Shown: positions 1 through 6,850 of the stretch, piece after piece
Layout: each line of letters opens with the position of its first letter
Position numbering within the stretch: the stretch's first letter is position 1
Source of the DNA: CAZODA01 sp964578485
GTDB taxonomy: Bacteria; Bacteroidota; Bacteroidia; Bacteroidales; Marinilabiliaceae
DNA length: 52,189 nt
Assembly (NCBI GenBank): GCA_964578485.1
Contig: CAZODA010000023.1
Span: 1-52,189, forward strand
Direction: 5' to 3'
The notes under the pieces: model-generated
Databases searched by the model: none
Told to the model about the DNA's origin: nothing
Seen by the model: the letters and a program-made list of their open reading frames with translations, nothing else
Made by a program: the position numbers and the translations under genes

Positions 1-61
1 TTAATTTTATTTGTTTTTTAACGGTATAACTACGTGGTCGTCCGATATTGATGATAAAATA

Positions 62-300
62 TAATATCACGATTTGTCTTAAATTTTATTTTTTAAAAAG
101 AAATTTTGTACCTTTCAGCTAATTACGTTCTTTGGAAAAACTGATTAACAGGCCAACCTCCCAAGGGCAGGGTTTATGACCCTCTTATGGCTCAGTTTAT
201 AAGTCCCGATCCGCATACCTGGACCCCGGCAATTGGCTCAACTACAACCGTTACGCCTATTGCTACAATAACCCCCTGATGTACACGGACCCGGATGGGG
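62..300 (+). repeat. RHS cassette leader and core remnant, copy 1
   Basis: First of four copies of a leader repeat. It starts TAATATCACGATTTGT (62-77), runs through AAATTTTGTACCTTTCAGC and ends with a fragment encoding the last part of an RHS core (residues GRVYDPLMAQFISPDP, 166-213). In the next frame it encodes the classic end of an RHS core, DPGNWLNYNRYAYCYNNPL, running into MYTDPDGEW. The two halves are out of frame, so this is a displaced remnant and not the end of an intact RHS gene. TACCTTTC at 110-117 is one base off the Bacteroidetes -7 consensus TAnnTTTG, so the leader may carry a weak promoter (inference). Nothing else is visible in bases 1-61. Confidence 0.8.
145..279 (+). pseudogene. 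RHS core fragment, copy 1 (frame of GRVYDPLMAQFISPDP)
   Basis: Open frame from 145 to the TGA at 277-279, with an in-frame ATG at 187. It encodes the RHS core motif GRVYDPLMAQFISPDP and then runs out of frame for about 22 codons. Its TGA overlaps the ATG of the tip (TGATG, 277-281). Either it is a dead remnant, or a short upstream frame that couples translation to the tip. The sequence cannot decide between these. Confidence 0.6.
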
Positions 301-1178
301 AGTGGATAATTCCGGCACTGGTGGTAATTGGAAGTTATTTGGGAGGAGCTGCAGCAAATAAAAATAAGGATTCTGGAACATGGGGTTGGAATCCTTTGAA
401 ATGGGATTTAAACTTTAAAACCTTAGGAGGAGTTGTTGGCGGTGCTGCGTTAGGCTATCTTGGAGGTTCAGCCGTACAAGGCTTATTTGTCGGAACGGCC
501 ACTTTAAATGTTGGCTTTGGCAATGCATTTATAGCGGGTGGAGTTCAATTGAATCTTTCCGGAGCAGGTGCTGTTATCCAAGGATTAGGATATACAACTG
601 CCGCCGGTGGAGGGATTTTGCTTTTGCAAAGCCAATTGTCAAAAAGAAAAGAAAAAGGATCATATATTGATATGACCTTGGTGAATAATGAGCCCGCAGG
701 ACAATGGGGAATGGGTTTTGATGAAATACCTTTGAATCCAGCAATAGGTATGGGGAAAAGAATAGCAGAAATTGCTAATGGTTATGTTGGTTCTACAGAT
801 TATAATTTGCTTAGCAAGAAAGATGACTTTTTACCCGGCAATCCAAAATGCAATAAGTTTGTATATGATGTATTATTGCAAGCAGGAGCAAGTCCAGGAC
901 TTCCGAACCAACCAGGTAGATGGGGGATGCCAGGATCAAAACCACCAATAGCAGTTCAATGGGCTAATACAAATTATAACATACCTGGTTGGGTCGTTGT
1001 TAGTTCTCCTATGCCTGGAGATATCGCTTCTTTTAATGGGCATGTCGGAATTGTCTTTGTTAATGGGCTTACTATTAGCGCGACTTTACGTGATGGAGTT
1101 GTAAGAAATGATTGGGGGTTTAGAGCTGGACAAACTCCAGTATTTAGAAGATTTGTTGGTTATTCATCATATTATTAA
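279..1178 (+). CDS. Orphan RHS tip with NlpC/P60-CHAP-like peptidase toxin
   Basis: Begins with MYTDPDGEW, the conserved boundary between RHS core and variable tip. The first ATG may be a core residue and not a true start. Residues about 40-120 are glycine-rich and hydrophobic (GGVVGGAALGYLGG), as in the pre-toxin region of polymorphic toxins. The C-terminal third resembles cell-wall amidases of the NlpC/P60 or CHAP fold: Cys191 in NPKCNKFVYDVL and His255 in PGDIASFNGHVGIV, spaced as in that family. The likely target is peptidoglycan in the periplasm. The gene 9 bp downstream is a membrane-anchored protein that fits as immunity. The remnant RHS core upstream is out of frame, so delivery would need recombination onto a full-length RHS gene elsewhere. 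The fold assignment is by motif only. Confidence 0.75.
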   Translation: MYTDPDGEWIIPALVVIGSYLGGAAANKNKDSGTWGWNPLKWDLNFKTLGGVVGGAALGYLGGSAVQGLFVGTATLNVGFGNAFIAGGVQLNLSGAGAVIQGLGYTTAAGGGILLLQSQLSKRKEKGSYIDMTLVNNEPAGQWGMGFDEIPLNPAIGMGKRIAEIANGYVGSTDYNLLSKKDDFLPGNPKCNKFVYDVLLQAGASPGLPNQPGRWGMPGSKPPIAVQWANTNYNIPGWVVVSSPMPGDIASFNGHVGIVFVNGLTISATLRDGVVRNDWGFRAGQTPVFRRFVGYSSYY

Positions 1179-1187
1179 TATACAACC

Positions 1188-1781
1188 ATGAGACAAAAAC
1201 CATTATTAATAACTTTAATCATAGCAATTACGCTTTTTTTAATCGTTTTCCTTATGTTGAGAAATAATAATAAGCCACTTGAAATAGACATAAATATTGA
1301 AGAACTAAATGACTTTGAAAAGACAATTGCACAGATAGAGCTTAAAGTTGTTGACTTAACAAATCCTAACGATTTGCTAAAAATTAACGAGTTTAATGAA
1401 TTAGTAAAACAAGTTAGTACAAGCTATAATATAGTTTATTCATTTATAAGCGATGACAACAAGCCAGAACAACAAAAACATATTGCTATATATGCATTGC
1501 ATGGTGTTGATTTTGAGAGTTATCTGAATTTCTTTGAGAAATGTTTGTTGTTATATCAAAAGAAACAATTTTCAGATAATCTTATAATGACAGTTTTATC
1601 TCCCGGCAGTAATTGGAATTGCACTATTGTTCAGAATTATAAAGACAAAAAGGTTATACGCCTGTTAAAGAATAATTTAAAATACATGTCTGAAGAAATT
1701 AAAGAGGTTTTTAAGTCTACTTTATCTGGTGAAATCTGGGCATCAATAGAGGATGAAAGAAAATGGAGCCAAGCGGAATAA
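1188..1781 (+). CDS. Putative immunity protein for tip 1 (membrane-anchored)
   Basis: 197 residues starting 9 bp after the tip gene. An N-terminal hydrophobic segment (residues about 5-24, LLITLIIAITLFLIVFLMLR) would anchor it in the inner membrane with the rest in the periplasm. That is where protection against a wall-cutting enzyme is needed. The remainder is hydrophilic and I do not recognise a family. The C-terminus has the motif SGEIW, which resembles EGKIW at the end of the third cassette's small gene. The immunity role is inferred from position and topology. Confidence 0.6.
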   Translation: MRQKPLLITLIIAITLFLIVFLMLRNNNKPLEIDINIEELNDFEKTIAQIELKVVDLTNPNDLLKINEFNELVKQVSTSYNIVYSFISDDNKPEQQKHIAIYALHGVDFESYLNFFEKCLLLYQKKQFSDNLIMTVLSPGSNWNCTIVQNYKDKKVIRLLKNNLKYMSEEIKEVFKSTLSGEIWASIEDERKWSQAE

Positions 1782-1999
1782 GTAAACTATGCAAATAATA
1801 GTATTGTTTTAGGTCGGTTTTGGAAATGAAATCCAAAAACTAATAAAATAGTTTCCTTTGCTAACGTACATCATGAAGGACGTTCGAAAGGTCGTACTTT
1901 AATTTTTAAAAAGAAATTTTGTACCTTTCAGCTAATTATGTTCTTTGGAAAGATTGATTAACAGGATAACTTTCTAACGGGAGGGTTTATGACCCTCTT

Positions 2000-2113
2000 A
2001 TGGCTCAGTTTATAAGTCCCGACCCGGATACCTGTCCCGATTTTTCGGGATACAAGACCCCGGCAATTGGCTCAACTATAACCGTTACGCCTATTGCTAC
2101 AATAACCCACTGA
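2000..2113 (+). pseudogene. RHS core fragment, copy 2
   Basis: Short frame MAQFISPDP followed by out-of-frame codons that include the palindromic insertion. It ends in TGA overlapping the next ATG. It extends upstream in frame as GRVYDPL. Same status as copy 1: a remnant, possibly a translational-coupling leader. Confidence 0.55.
2032..2056 (+). repeat. Palindromic insertion in RHS remnant 2
   Basis: CCTGTCCCGA-TTTT-TCGGGATACAAG forms a hairpin with a 7-bp stem (TCCCGA/TCGGGA plus flanking bases). It is absent from copy 1 at the same point (CCTGGACCCC) and present in copy 3. Because the insertion is 21 nt it preserves frame. It looks like a small mobile palindromic element. Confidence 0.6.
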
Positions 2114-3021
2114 TGTACACCGACCCGAGTGGGGAGATTGCTTGGATTCCAATACTAGCAATGGCTTATTATGGTGGTATGCAGGCAAACTTCTTTACTT
2201 CCGATAACCCGATGAACCCTGTGGATTGGAACTGGAGCAGCCCAAACACTTATATCGGGATTAAATCGGGGGCATTATCAGGTGCAGGCATGGCAGGTCT
2301 AAATGTACCTACCCTTTTCCGAAATTTGGATGGCATGATTACAAGAGGTGTCTTTCAGGCTGGGGTGAATGTTGGGTTAAATGGTATTGGAAATGCAATT
2401 AATAGTGACCCGTTTTTTGATAACTGGGGAGGAGCAGCTCTCTCTGGTTTTGTAAATGGAGCAGCTACAGGTTACCGGTTGGCGGGTGCTAACGGAACTA
2501 ATTACTGGTGGGGAACAGGGCAATCAAACTGGGGACATAATCGTAACCAGTGGTCTTTAGCATGGTGGGATAAACCAGATAGGATTGTTTTTGAGGAAGT
2601 TAAAAACAGAGGGGCAGGACGAATAAACTGTATGGCTAAAAGTTTTGAGTACATGTATGGAAGTACAGAAGAACACTGGGATAACTTTACAAATTCAGGT
2701 AATGAGTTCCACACAATGCAAAATATTAGAAATGGAGGTGGGCGTGTAATGCAGTACCACACCAGTGATCCTGAATATGTTAGTTATAATAATATTTTAA
2801 GTCTTAATCAAAGTGGTGGAAGAGGGATGATTACAGTTGAAAATTATAGAAATTCTGGTCAAGGACACGCAATGGCAGTTAAAAAGATTTTATATGTACC
2901 AGGTAAAAGATTTGATGCTGTAATTTACGATCCATATAACGGGAGCAGATATTTAATAAGAAATTTTAATCAAGGAACAACATTAGGTCAGAATCTGCGA
3001 TTTTGGTTTATTAATTTTTAA
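2113..3021 (+). CDS. Orphan RHS tip with papain-like peptidase toxin
   Basis: Starts at the RHS boundary MYTDPSGE. Residues about 10-130 are glycine-rich pre-toxin sequence. The C-terminal domain (about 150-302) has the order expected of a papain-like cysteine peptidase: Cys173 in RINCMAKSFEYMYG, His252 in GQGHAMAVKKI, and Asp273 in VIYDPYNGSRY. This resembles the C39-like or papain-fold toxin domains at the ends of RHS and other polymorphic toxins. The substrate cannot be told. The gene 3 bp downstream encodes a secreted protein, which suggests that the toxin acts in the periplasm. The family call rests on motif order and not on alignment. Confidence 0.7.
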   Translation: MYTDPSGEIAWIPILAMAYYGGMQANFFTSDNPMNPVDWNWSSPNTYIGIKSGALSGAGMAGLNVPTLFRNLDGMITRGVFQAGVNVGLNGIGNAINSDPFFDNWGGAALSGFVNGAATGYRLAGANGTNYWWGTGQSNWGHNRNQWSLAWWDKPDRIVFEEVKNRGAGRINCMAKSFEYMYGSTEEHWDNFTNSGNEFHTMQNIRNGGGRVMQYHTSDPEYVSYNNILSLNQSGGRGMITVENYRNSGQGHAMAVKKILYVPGKRFDAVIYDPYNGSRYLIRNFNQGTTLGQNLRFWFINF

Positions 3022-3024
3022 AAT

Positions 3025-3558
3025 ATGGAAATGAGAAAGATTACTTCTATACTAAAATATAAGATAATGGGGCTTAGTATTATCCTCTGTTTTTCTTTTC
3101 ACGTATATAAAGCGTATTCTCAAAATACAGGTAATAAGTATGTAAATCAAAACTGTGAATATGTTCACTTTGTAAATGACACGTTAATTGACTTCATGCT
3201 ATATGGTGGTTATCAGGGAAGTCTTACAACAATGTATCACGGAATTGGAAAGTATAATATTGAAAATGACCAATTAACTGTTGTTCTTGATGAATATAAG
3301 ATTGATTCTTTAATTAGAAAGAGAGATGCTGATTCAGATTGCTTAGATTTTAAAGAAAAAATTAGTGGAATTGATAAGTACCATATTGAAATACTGTCCG
3401 GTGGTAAAGAAATAAAATTAATTGGTCCAATTATATATGACTATCAGAAGCTTAATAGACGGAGATTTTTGAAATCATTTATAAATTGGCCGTGGAAATG
3501 GAGTTTTAAAAAGCAACATTGGTACGATCCGAGGATAAGGCAGCTTACAAGTAAATAA
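3025..3558 (+). CDS. Putative immunity protein for tip 2 (secreted)
   Basis: 177 residues, 3 bp after the tip gene. The N-terminus reads as a signal peptide (residues about 13-32, KIMGLSIILCFSFHVYKAYSQ), predicting export to the periplasm. ATG at 3025 or at 3031 could be the start. The mature part is basic and tryptophan-rich near the end (NWPWKWSFKKQHW) and belongs to no family I recognise. The immunity role is inferred from position, by analogy with tip/immunity pairs. Confidence 0.55.
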   Translation: MEMRKITSILKYKIMGLSIILCFSFHVYKAYSQNTGNKYVNQNCEYVHFVNDTLIDFMLYGGYQGSLTTMYHGIGKYNIENDQLTVVLDEYKIDSLIRKRDADSDCLDFKEKISGIDKYHIEILSGGKEIKLIGPIIYDYQKLNRRRFLKSFINWPWKWSFKKQHWYDPRIRQLTSK

Positions 3559-3570
3559 AAATTAATAGTG

Positions 3571-3598
3571 AAGTCTGGTTATATAGTCGGGCTTTTTT
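3571..3598 (+). terminator. Rho-independent terminator after cassette 2
   Basis: AAGTCTGG-TTATATAG-TCGGGCTT followed by TTTT, an 8-bp stem with G-U wobbles and a T run. It lies just after the second immunity gene. Confidence 0.5.
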
Positions 3599-3730
3599 GT
3601 TATAATGCAGCTACGTTTTTCTGAAAGAAATTTGTAAATTTCTTTTTGGTGGGCATGGTATCAATTGTTTTAATAATAATAGCATGTTTTTTGCTTCAAA
3701 ATGGATGCTTAATAGTTGTACCATAGTAGT

Positions 3731-4003
3731 ATGAACCTAACACAATTAAAAAAGACCTTAAAGGTAAAATTGCAACCGTTGGGGAGGCGTGTTCAAATTA
3801 TGTATCCTTGTGAGTTATTCAGGATGAAATATAAAAAGCAATTGGAAGTTCGGTTTGCAACAGAGAGCTATCTAATTAGTTTTTCAAAAGACAAATGGAA
3901 AGTTGCTTTTAGTGAACGAGGAACAACATTGGAAGAAGAAGTATTTACTCAGGAAAGCGAAGCTTGTGAGTATTTAAATGAAATGATAGATAGAGTTTTA
4001 TAA
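3731..4003 (+). CDS. Small hypothetical protein in the RHS island
   Basis: 90 residues from ATG 3731 (MNLTQLKKTLKVKLQPLGRR). A TTG at 3716 would add five residues but is a poorer start. It is basic at the N-terminus with an acidic C-terminal helix (TLEEEVFTQESEACEYLNEMIDRVL). I recognise no family. It lies alone between cassette 2 and a toxin-antitoxin module and has its own terminator. It could be an immunity gene left from a lost tip, but nothing in the sequence shows this. Confidence 0.5.
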   Translation: MNLTQLKKTLKVKLQPLGRRVQIMYPCELFRMKYKKQLEVRFATESYLISFSKDKWKVAFSERGTTLEEEVFTQESEACEYLNEMIDRVL

Positions 4004-4010
4004 GAGTAAA

Positions 4011-4032
4011 AGCCGAAGCAATTCGGCTTTTT
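4011..4032 (+). terminator. Strong hairpin terminator
   Basis: AGCCGAA-GCAA-TTCGGCT followed by TTTT: a perfect 7-bp stem and tetraloop just after the small gene. It may also serve the convergent toxin gene ending at 4057. Confidence 0.8.
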
Positions 4033-4056
4033 GCATTAATATTACCTACGTTCATC

Positions 4057-4341
4057 TCAAATCTTCGGGTCTCGACTTGTATGTAGAACAGCCGAAATAA
4101 TTATGGCTTTGTTCTTTTCGTCAATAGTATAGTGAATCATAAACGGAAATACATTTAAAACGGTAGTTCTTATATTTTTATAGCGGACATTTGAAGCTTT
4201 AGGATTTTGCCTGATAAAATGAACATTTTCACGTACTTCAGCAGTAAATTGTTTGCCAAGTCCATTTTGTTGTTTGTTATACCATTTAGCAGCTTCACGA
4301 ATATCTTCTTTTGCAAGTGGTAGGATTATAGATTTATACAT
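4057..4341 (-). CDS. ParE/RelE-family toxin
   Basis: 94 residues with the usual length and pattern of the ParE/RelE fold: N-terminal strand and paired helices (AKEDIREAAKWYNKQQNGLGKQF), then VRYKNIRTTVLNVFPFMIHYTID and a last strand IIISAVLHTSRDP. RelE-like members cleave mRNA on the ribosome; ParE-like members poison gyrase. The LHTSRDP ending is common in the ParE group, but the activity is not certain. The antitoxin lies directly upstream; its stop overlaps this start at 4341. Confidence 0.88.
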   Translation of the reverse strand: MYKSIILPLAKEDIREAAKWYNKQQNGLGKQFTAEVRENVHFIRQNPKASNVRYKNIRTTVLNVFPFMIHYTIDEKNKAIIISAVLHTSRDPKI

Positions 4342-4571
4342 TACAGTTCTTTTTCTATATCGTCCATTGCAGAATCAAAATTCATTGCAGAGCCGGGATT
4401 TTGTTTATAATCTTCAAGGCGTTTTAAAACCAAATCTTTGTGCCATTCGGGTACGGTGATTTCTTCCTGTTCAATATCCTTATATTTATTTTTCAGGTCG
4501 TTCCATTCCTTAATCGGAATAAATACGCCGGTTGTTTTTCCATTACTGTCCAAAATATATTGTAGGTTCAT
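4341..4571 (-). CDS. Antitoxin of the ParE/RelE module
   Basis: 76 residues. The N-terminal part (MNLQYILDSNGKTTGVFIPIKEWNDL) resembles Phd-like folds that bind DNA. The C-terminus (VPEWHKDLVLKRLEDYKQNP...SAMDDIEKEL) is the toxin-binding tail typical of the 'addiction module component' group. It overlaps the toxin by one base in the usual antitoxin-first order. Such proteins neutralise the toxin and usually repress their own promoter. Confidence 0.82.
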   Translation of the reverse strand: MNLQYILDSNGKTTGVFIPIKEWNDLKNKYKDIEQEEITVPEWHKDLVLKRLEDYKQNPGSAMNFDSAMDDIEKEL

Positions 4572-4783
4572 AATCTTAAATTTTATCGGTTTGAATACGC
4601 TTCATGTGTTTTGTAATCCCAGATTACGAAATCTATAATAGAGAACAAGTGAACTTTAAAATCAGACTTCATATTCTAAAATTCTTTCTTTTCTATGGTT
4701 TGTTATTATAGGCACTATTTTGTTCATATAATCCTATTGTGAATCTAACAGTGCTGTTAAACTACAAATATACGGAAATATAA

Positions 4784-4855
4784 GACGATAAACCAAGCTG
4801 CCGGGTTTACCCCGAAACAAACACCTTCCATTGCTTCGGCTGCGGTGACAGATAG
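4784..4855 (+). pseudogene. Relic of a primase-type CHC2 zinc finger
   Basis: Between stops, this frame reads DDKPSCRVYPETNTFHCFGCGD, then a stop at 4853. It matches the second half of the CHC2 zinc finger of DnaG-like and plasmid or phage primases (DDKxPS..VYPETN.FHCFGCG). The rest of the gene is gone. It points to a former mobile element here. The remaining bases of 4572-4908 show no gene. Confidence 0.55.
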
Positions 4856-5019
4856 AATTTATACAGAAGAAAGAAGGAATTACTAAGCATTAAGATAGGT
4901 TAATAGCCAAATGATATTTTATTTTTTAAAAAGAAATTTTGTACCTTTCAGTTAATTACGTTCTTTGGAAAAACTGATTAACAGGATAACTTTCTAACGG
5001 GAGGGTTTATGACCCTCTT

Positions 5020-5133
5020 ATGGCTCAGTTTATAAGTCCCGACCCGGATACCTGTCCCGATTTTTCGGGATACAGGCACCCGGCAATTAGCTCAACTACA
5101 ACCGTTACGCCTATTGCTACAATAACCCCCTGA
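5020..5133 (+). pseudogene. RHS core fragment, copy 3
   Basis: Frame MAQFISPDP (ATG 5020) through the palindromic insertion to TGA 5131-5133. It has the same length as copy 2 and the same out-of-frame relation to the tip. Confidence 0.55.
5052..5076 (+). repeat. Palindromic insertion in RHS remnant 3
   Basis: CCTGT-CCCGA-TTTT-TCGGG-ATACAGG pairs almost perfectly. It occupies the same site as in copy 2, so these two cassettes share a more recent ancestor than either shares with copy 1. Confidence 0.6.
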
Positions 5134-6089
5134 TGTACACGGATCCGGATGGGGAGTGGATTGTTATTGATGATTTAATTGCTGCAGGGATAGGTGGATT
5201 AATTAATCTAGGGGTTAATATTATTAATGGTAACCTTAGTGGAATGGGGTTTTGGGAAACCCTTGGCAAAGGTGCAGCAGCTTTTGGTGCTGGTGCTACA
5301 TCAGGTACCTTGGCCTTATATGGTCCTGTAGGATGGGCAGCGGGCGGTGCTATTGTTGGAGGTACAAATGCGTGGTTAGGTGGCGCAACTGGGTGGGATA
5401 TAGCAAAGGGGGCTGGTTTAGGGATTGTTTCTGGTCTTGCAGGTGGTGCTGTCGGACAATGGGCAGTACAGAATTTAGGAGGAATTGTTATTAATGGATT
5501 TAATGTGGCAAGTCCTGTTTTGAAAGGTGTAATTACTGGGGCAATTGGAGGTGGTGCTGGTGGTTATGCCGGAGGATTTACTGTAGCATTATTAATGACT
5601 GGAGATATGTCCATGGCGCACCAAGCAGGAATGCAAGGAATGAAATTTGGAGCTGGAATTGGTGCAGGTACTGGTTTTGCAGGTAGTCTATATTCAGCAA
5701 AACGAGAAGGATTGAATCCTTTCACTGGCAAACCTAAAAATAGCTTTACCATTGGCGAAGGAATGATAACTGACCCAACGAAAGGTTGGATGGGTGTTGA
5801 CAAAATTGCTGGTGATTTAGGTAGCGACTATTATAGACCAGATTCGGATATCCCCATGAATGGCCCATTTAATGGTAGTACAACATCCAATGGCATGTAT
5901 GATAATGCTATTTGGATTGAGAATAATGTAAAAGGGACAGGAGCTTATATTTATGACAGAGGTACTGTTGGAAATAATAGTCAATATTATAATATGGAAG
6001 TAGGTCGTACTATGGATTATCCTGTACTGAGAGTTACTCCTTATTATAATCGTTCACAGTCCATTAGAATTTTGATTATAAGAAAATAA
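5133..6089 (+). CDS. Orphan RHS tip with unrecognised toxin domain
   Basis: Starts MYTDPDGEW. Residues about 10-190 form a long glycine-zipper region of repeated hydrophobic stretches (GKGAAAFGAGATSGTL, GAIGGGAGGYAGG, GAGIGAGTGFAG). This is typical of membrane-translocation or pre-toxin segments. The last 120 residues (from about NSFTIGEGMITDPTKGW to RSQSIRILIIRK) are polar and form the presumed toxin domain. I recognise no known toxin motif in them. A small gene starts 2 bp downstream and is probably its immunity partner, and it is cytosolic, unlike those of cassettes 1 and 2. That suggests an intracellular target (inference). Confidence 0.65.
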   Translation: MYTDPDGEWIVIDDLIAAGIGGLINLGVNIINGNLSGMGFWETLGKGAAAFGAGATSGTLALYGPVGWAAGGAIVGGTNAWLGGATGWDIAKGAGLGIVSGLAGGAVGQWAVQNLGGIVINGFNVASPVLKGVITGAIGGGAGGYAGGFTVALLMTGDMSMAHQAGMQGMKFGAGIGAGTGFAGSLYSAKREGLNPFTGKPKNSFTIGEGMITDPTKGWMGVDKIAGDLGSDYYRPDSDIPMNGPFNGSTTSNGMYDNAIWIENNVKGTGAYIYDRGTVGNNSQYYNMEVGRTMDYPVLRVTPYYNRSQSIRILIIRK

Positions 6090-6091
6090 AG

Positions 6092-6487
6092 ATGGTAGTT
6101 ATGGAATTTAATGAACGAGAAAAATCATTGATTGAAATACTCAGATATTTTGGTTTTATAAAAGAATACGGATACAAGGAATACAAGTTTATATATTATA
6201 TCAATGCTTATCCTTCCGTATATTTTAAGAATTATCAATTAAACCAAATGTTAAGTATTATTGGTTCTGATTTTGGTTGTATAGGAAATGACTATTCGAT
6301 TATAATAGAAAGACGGAGCATATTTTCTTATAAAGTTTTTGATATAAGCGATTATTATGGCACTTTTGGGGACATTATGATTAAGGAAAAGAATTATTCC
6401 TTGAAATCACAGGCTGAGTTTGTACAAAAAAATCTAATTCCTATTTTAGAAGGAAAAATATGGGTTGATGAGCCCAAAAGAAAATAA
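6092..6487 (+). CDS. Putative immunity protein for tip 3 (cytosolic)
   Basis: 131 residues with no signal or membrane segment. ATG at 6092 or 6101 could be the start. It is rich in Tyr, Phe and Ile and ends KNLIPILEGKIWVDEPKRK, a C-terminal style seen in several small immunity proteins. The specific family is not identified. It follows the tip by 2 bp, which indicates co-transcription. Confidence 0.55.
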   Translation: MVVMEFNEREKSLIEILRYFGFIKEYGYKEYKFIYYINAYPSVYFKNYQLNQMLSIIGSDFGCIGNDYSIIIERRSIFSYKVFDISDYYGTFGDIMIKEKNYSLKSQAEFVQKNLIPILEGKIWVDEPKRK

Positions 6488-6493
6488 TAACAA

Positions 6494-6520
6494 AAGCCTC
6501 GGGAAACCGGGGCTTTTTTA
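6494..6520 (+). terminator. Terminator between cassette 3 and the MazF module
   Basis: AAGCCTCGG-GAAA-CCGGGGCTT followed by TTTT: a 9-bp stem with one wobble and a GNRA loop. It sits in the convergent space after the immunity gene. Confidence 0.8.
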
Positions 6521-6850
6521 ATGCATTATAATCTCAAAAAGTTTATCAGTAACTTTTTCGAATACCTCATATTTAACCGTTCCGACTTTCTTTGTAATAA
6601 TGCTCTTTTCTGCTGTAAACAACCTATTTGGCCTAATGTTGCTGGGCTTGTTCAGAGAGCCTTTTATAAAATCGGAGCTATCAAGGGCAATGGCGTAATT
6701 ATCTTTAACAAACTGACTGGTAACCTGGCAAAGGATAATGTCATCGCCTTTCAAATCAGCCAAGACCATTGCAGGCCTTTTCTTAGAGCTTGACAAATCG
6801 GAATACGGAAACGGGAGTACAACAATATCTCCTTTTACAAATCTTTCCAT
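6518..6850 (-). CDS. MazF/PemK-family toxin
   Basis: 110 residues. It starts with the family signature FVKGDIVVLPFPYSDLSSSKKRPAMVL, continues with ILCQVTS and the central SNIRPNRLFTAEKSII. Full length for MazF/PemK endoribonucleases, which cut mRNA at short sites. The antitoxin gene overlaps its start by 16 bp. The cleavage sequence cannot be told. Confidence 0.88.
   Translation of the reverse strand: MERFVKGDIVVLPFPYSDLSSSKKRPAMVLADLKGDDIILCQVTSQFVKDNYAIALDSSDFIKGSLNKPSNIRPNRLFTAEKSIITKKVGTVKYEVFEKVTDKLFEIIMH

Larger units (their letters stand above)
1898..2136 (+). repeat. RHS cassette leader and core remnant, copy 2
   Basis: Second copy of the leader (AAAAAGAAATTTTGTACC from about 1909) and RHS core remnant. 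It differs from copy 1 by a few bases and by a 21-nt palindromic insertion, TCCCGATTTTTCGGGATACAA (2034-2054 region). The reading frame relation is unchanged: the frame of MAQFISPDP (ATG 2000) ends in TGA at 2111-2113, overlapping the tip ATG as TGATG. Bases 1782-1897 between the first immunity gene and this leader hold nothing I can identify. Confidence 0.8.
4909..5156 (+). repeat. RHS cassette leader and core remnant, copy 3
   Basis: Third copy of the leader and remnant, nearly identical to copy 2, including the palindromic insertion. TGA (5131-5133) again overlaps the tip ATG as TGATG. Similarity to copies 1 and 2 ends shortly after MYTDPDGEW, exactly where RHS tips diverge. Confidence 0.8.

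Noticed and set aside
5252..5494. 80-residue open frame inside tip 3
   Set aside because: Out-of-frame shadow of the glycine-rich tip; Trp/Arg/Cys-rich composition typical of a shifted frame.
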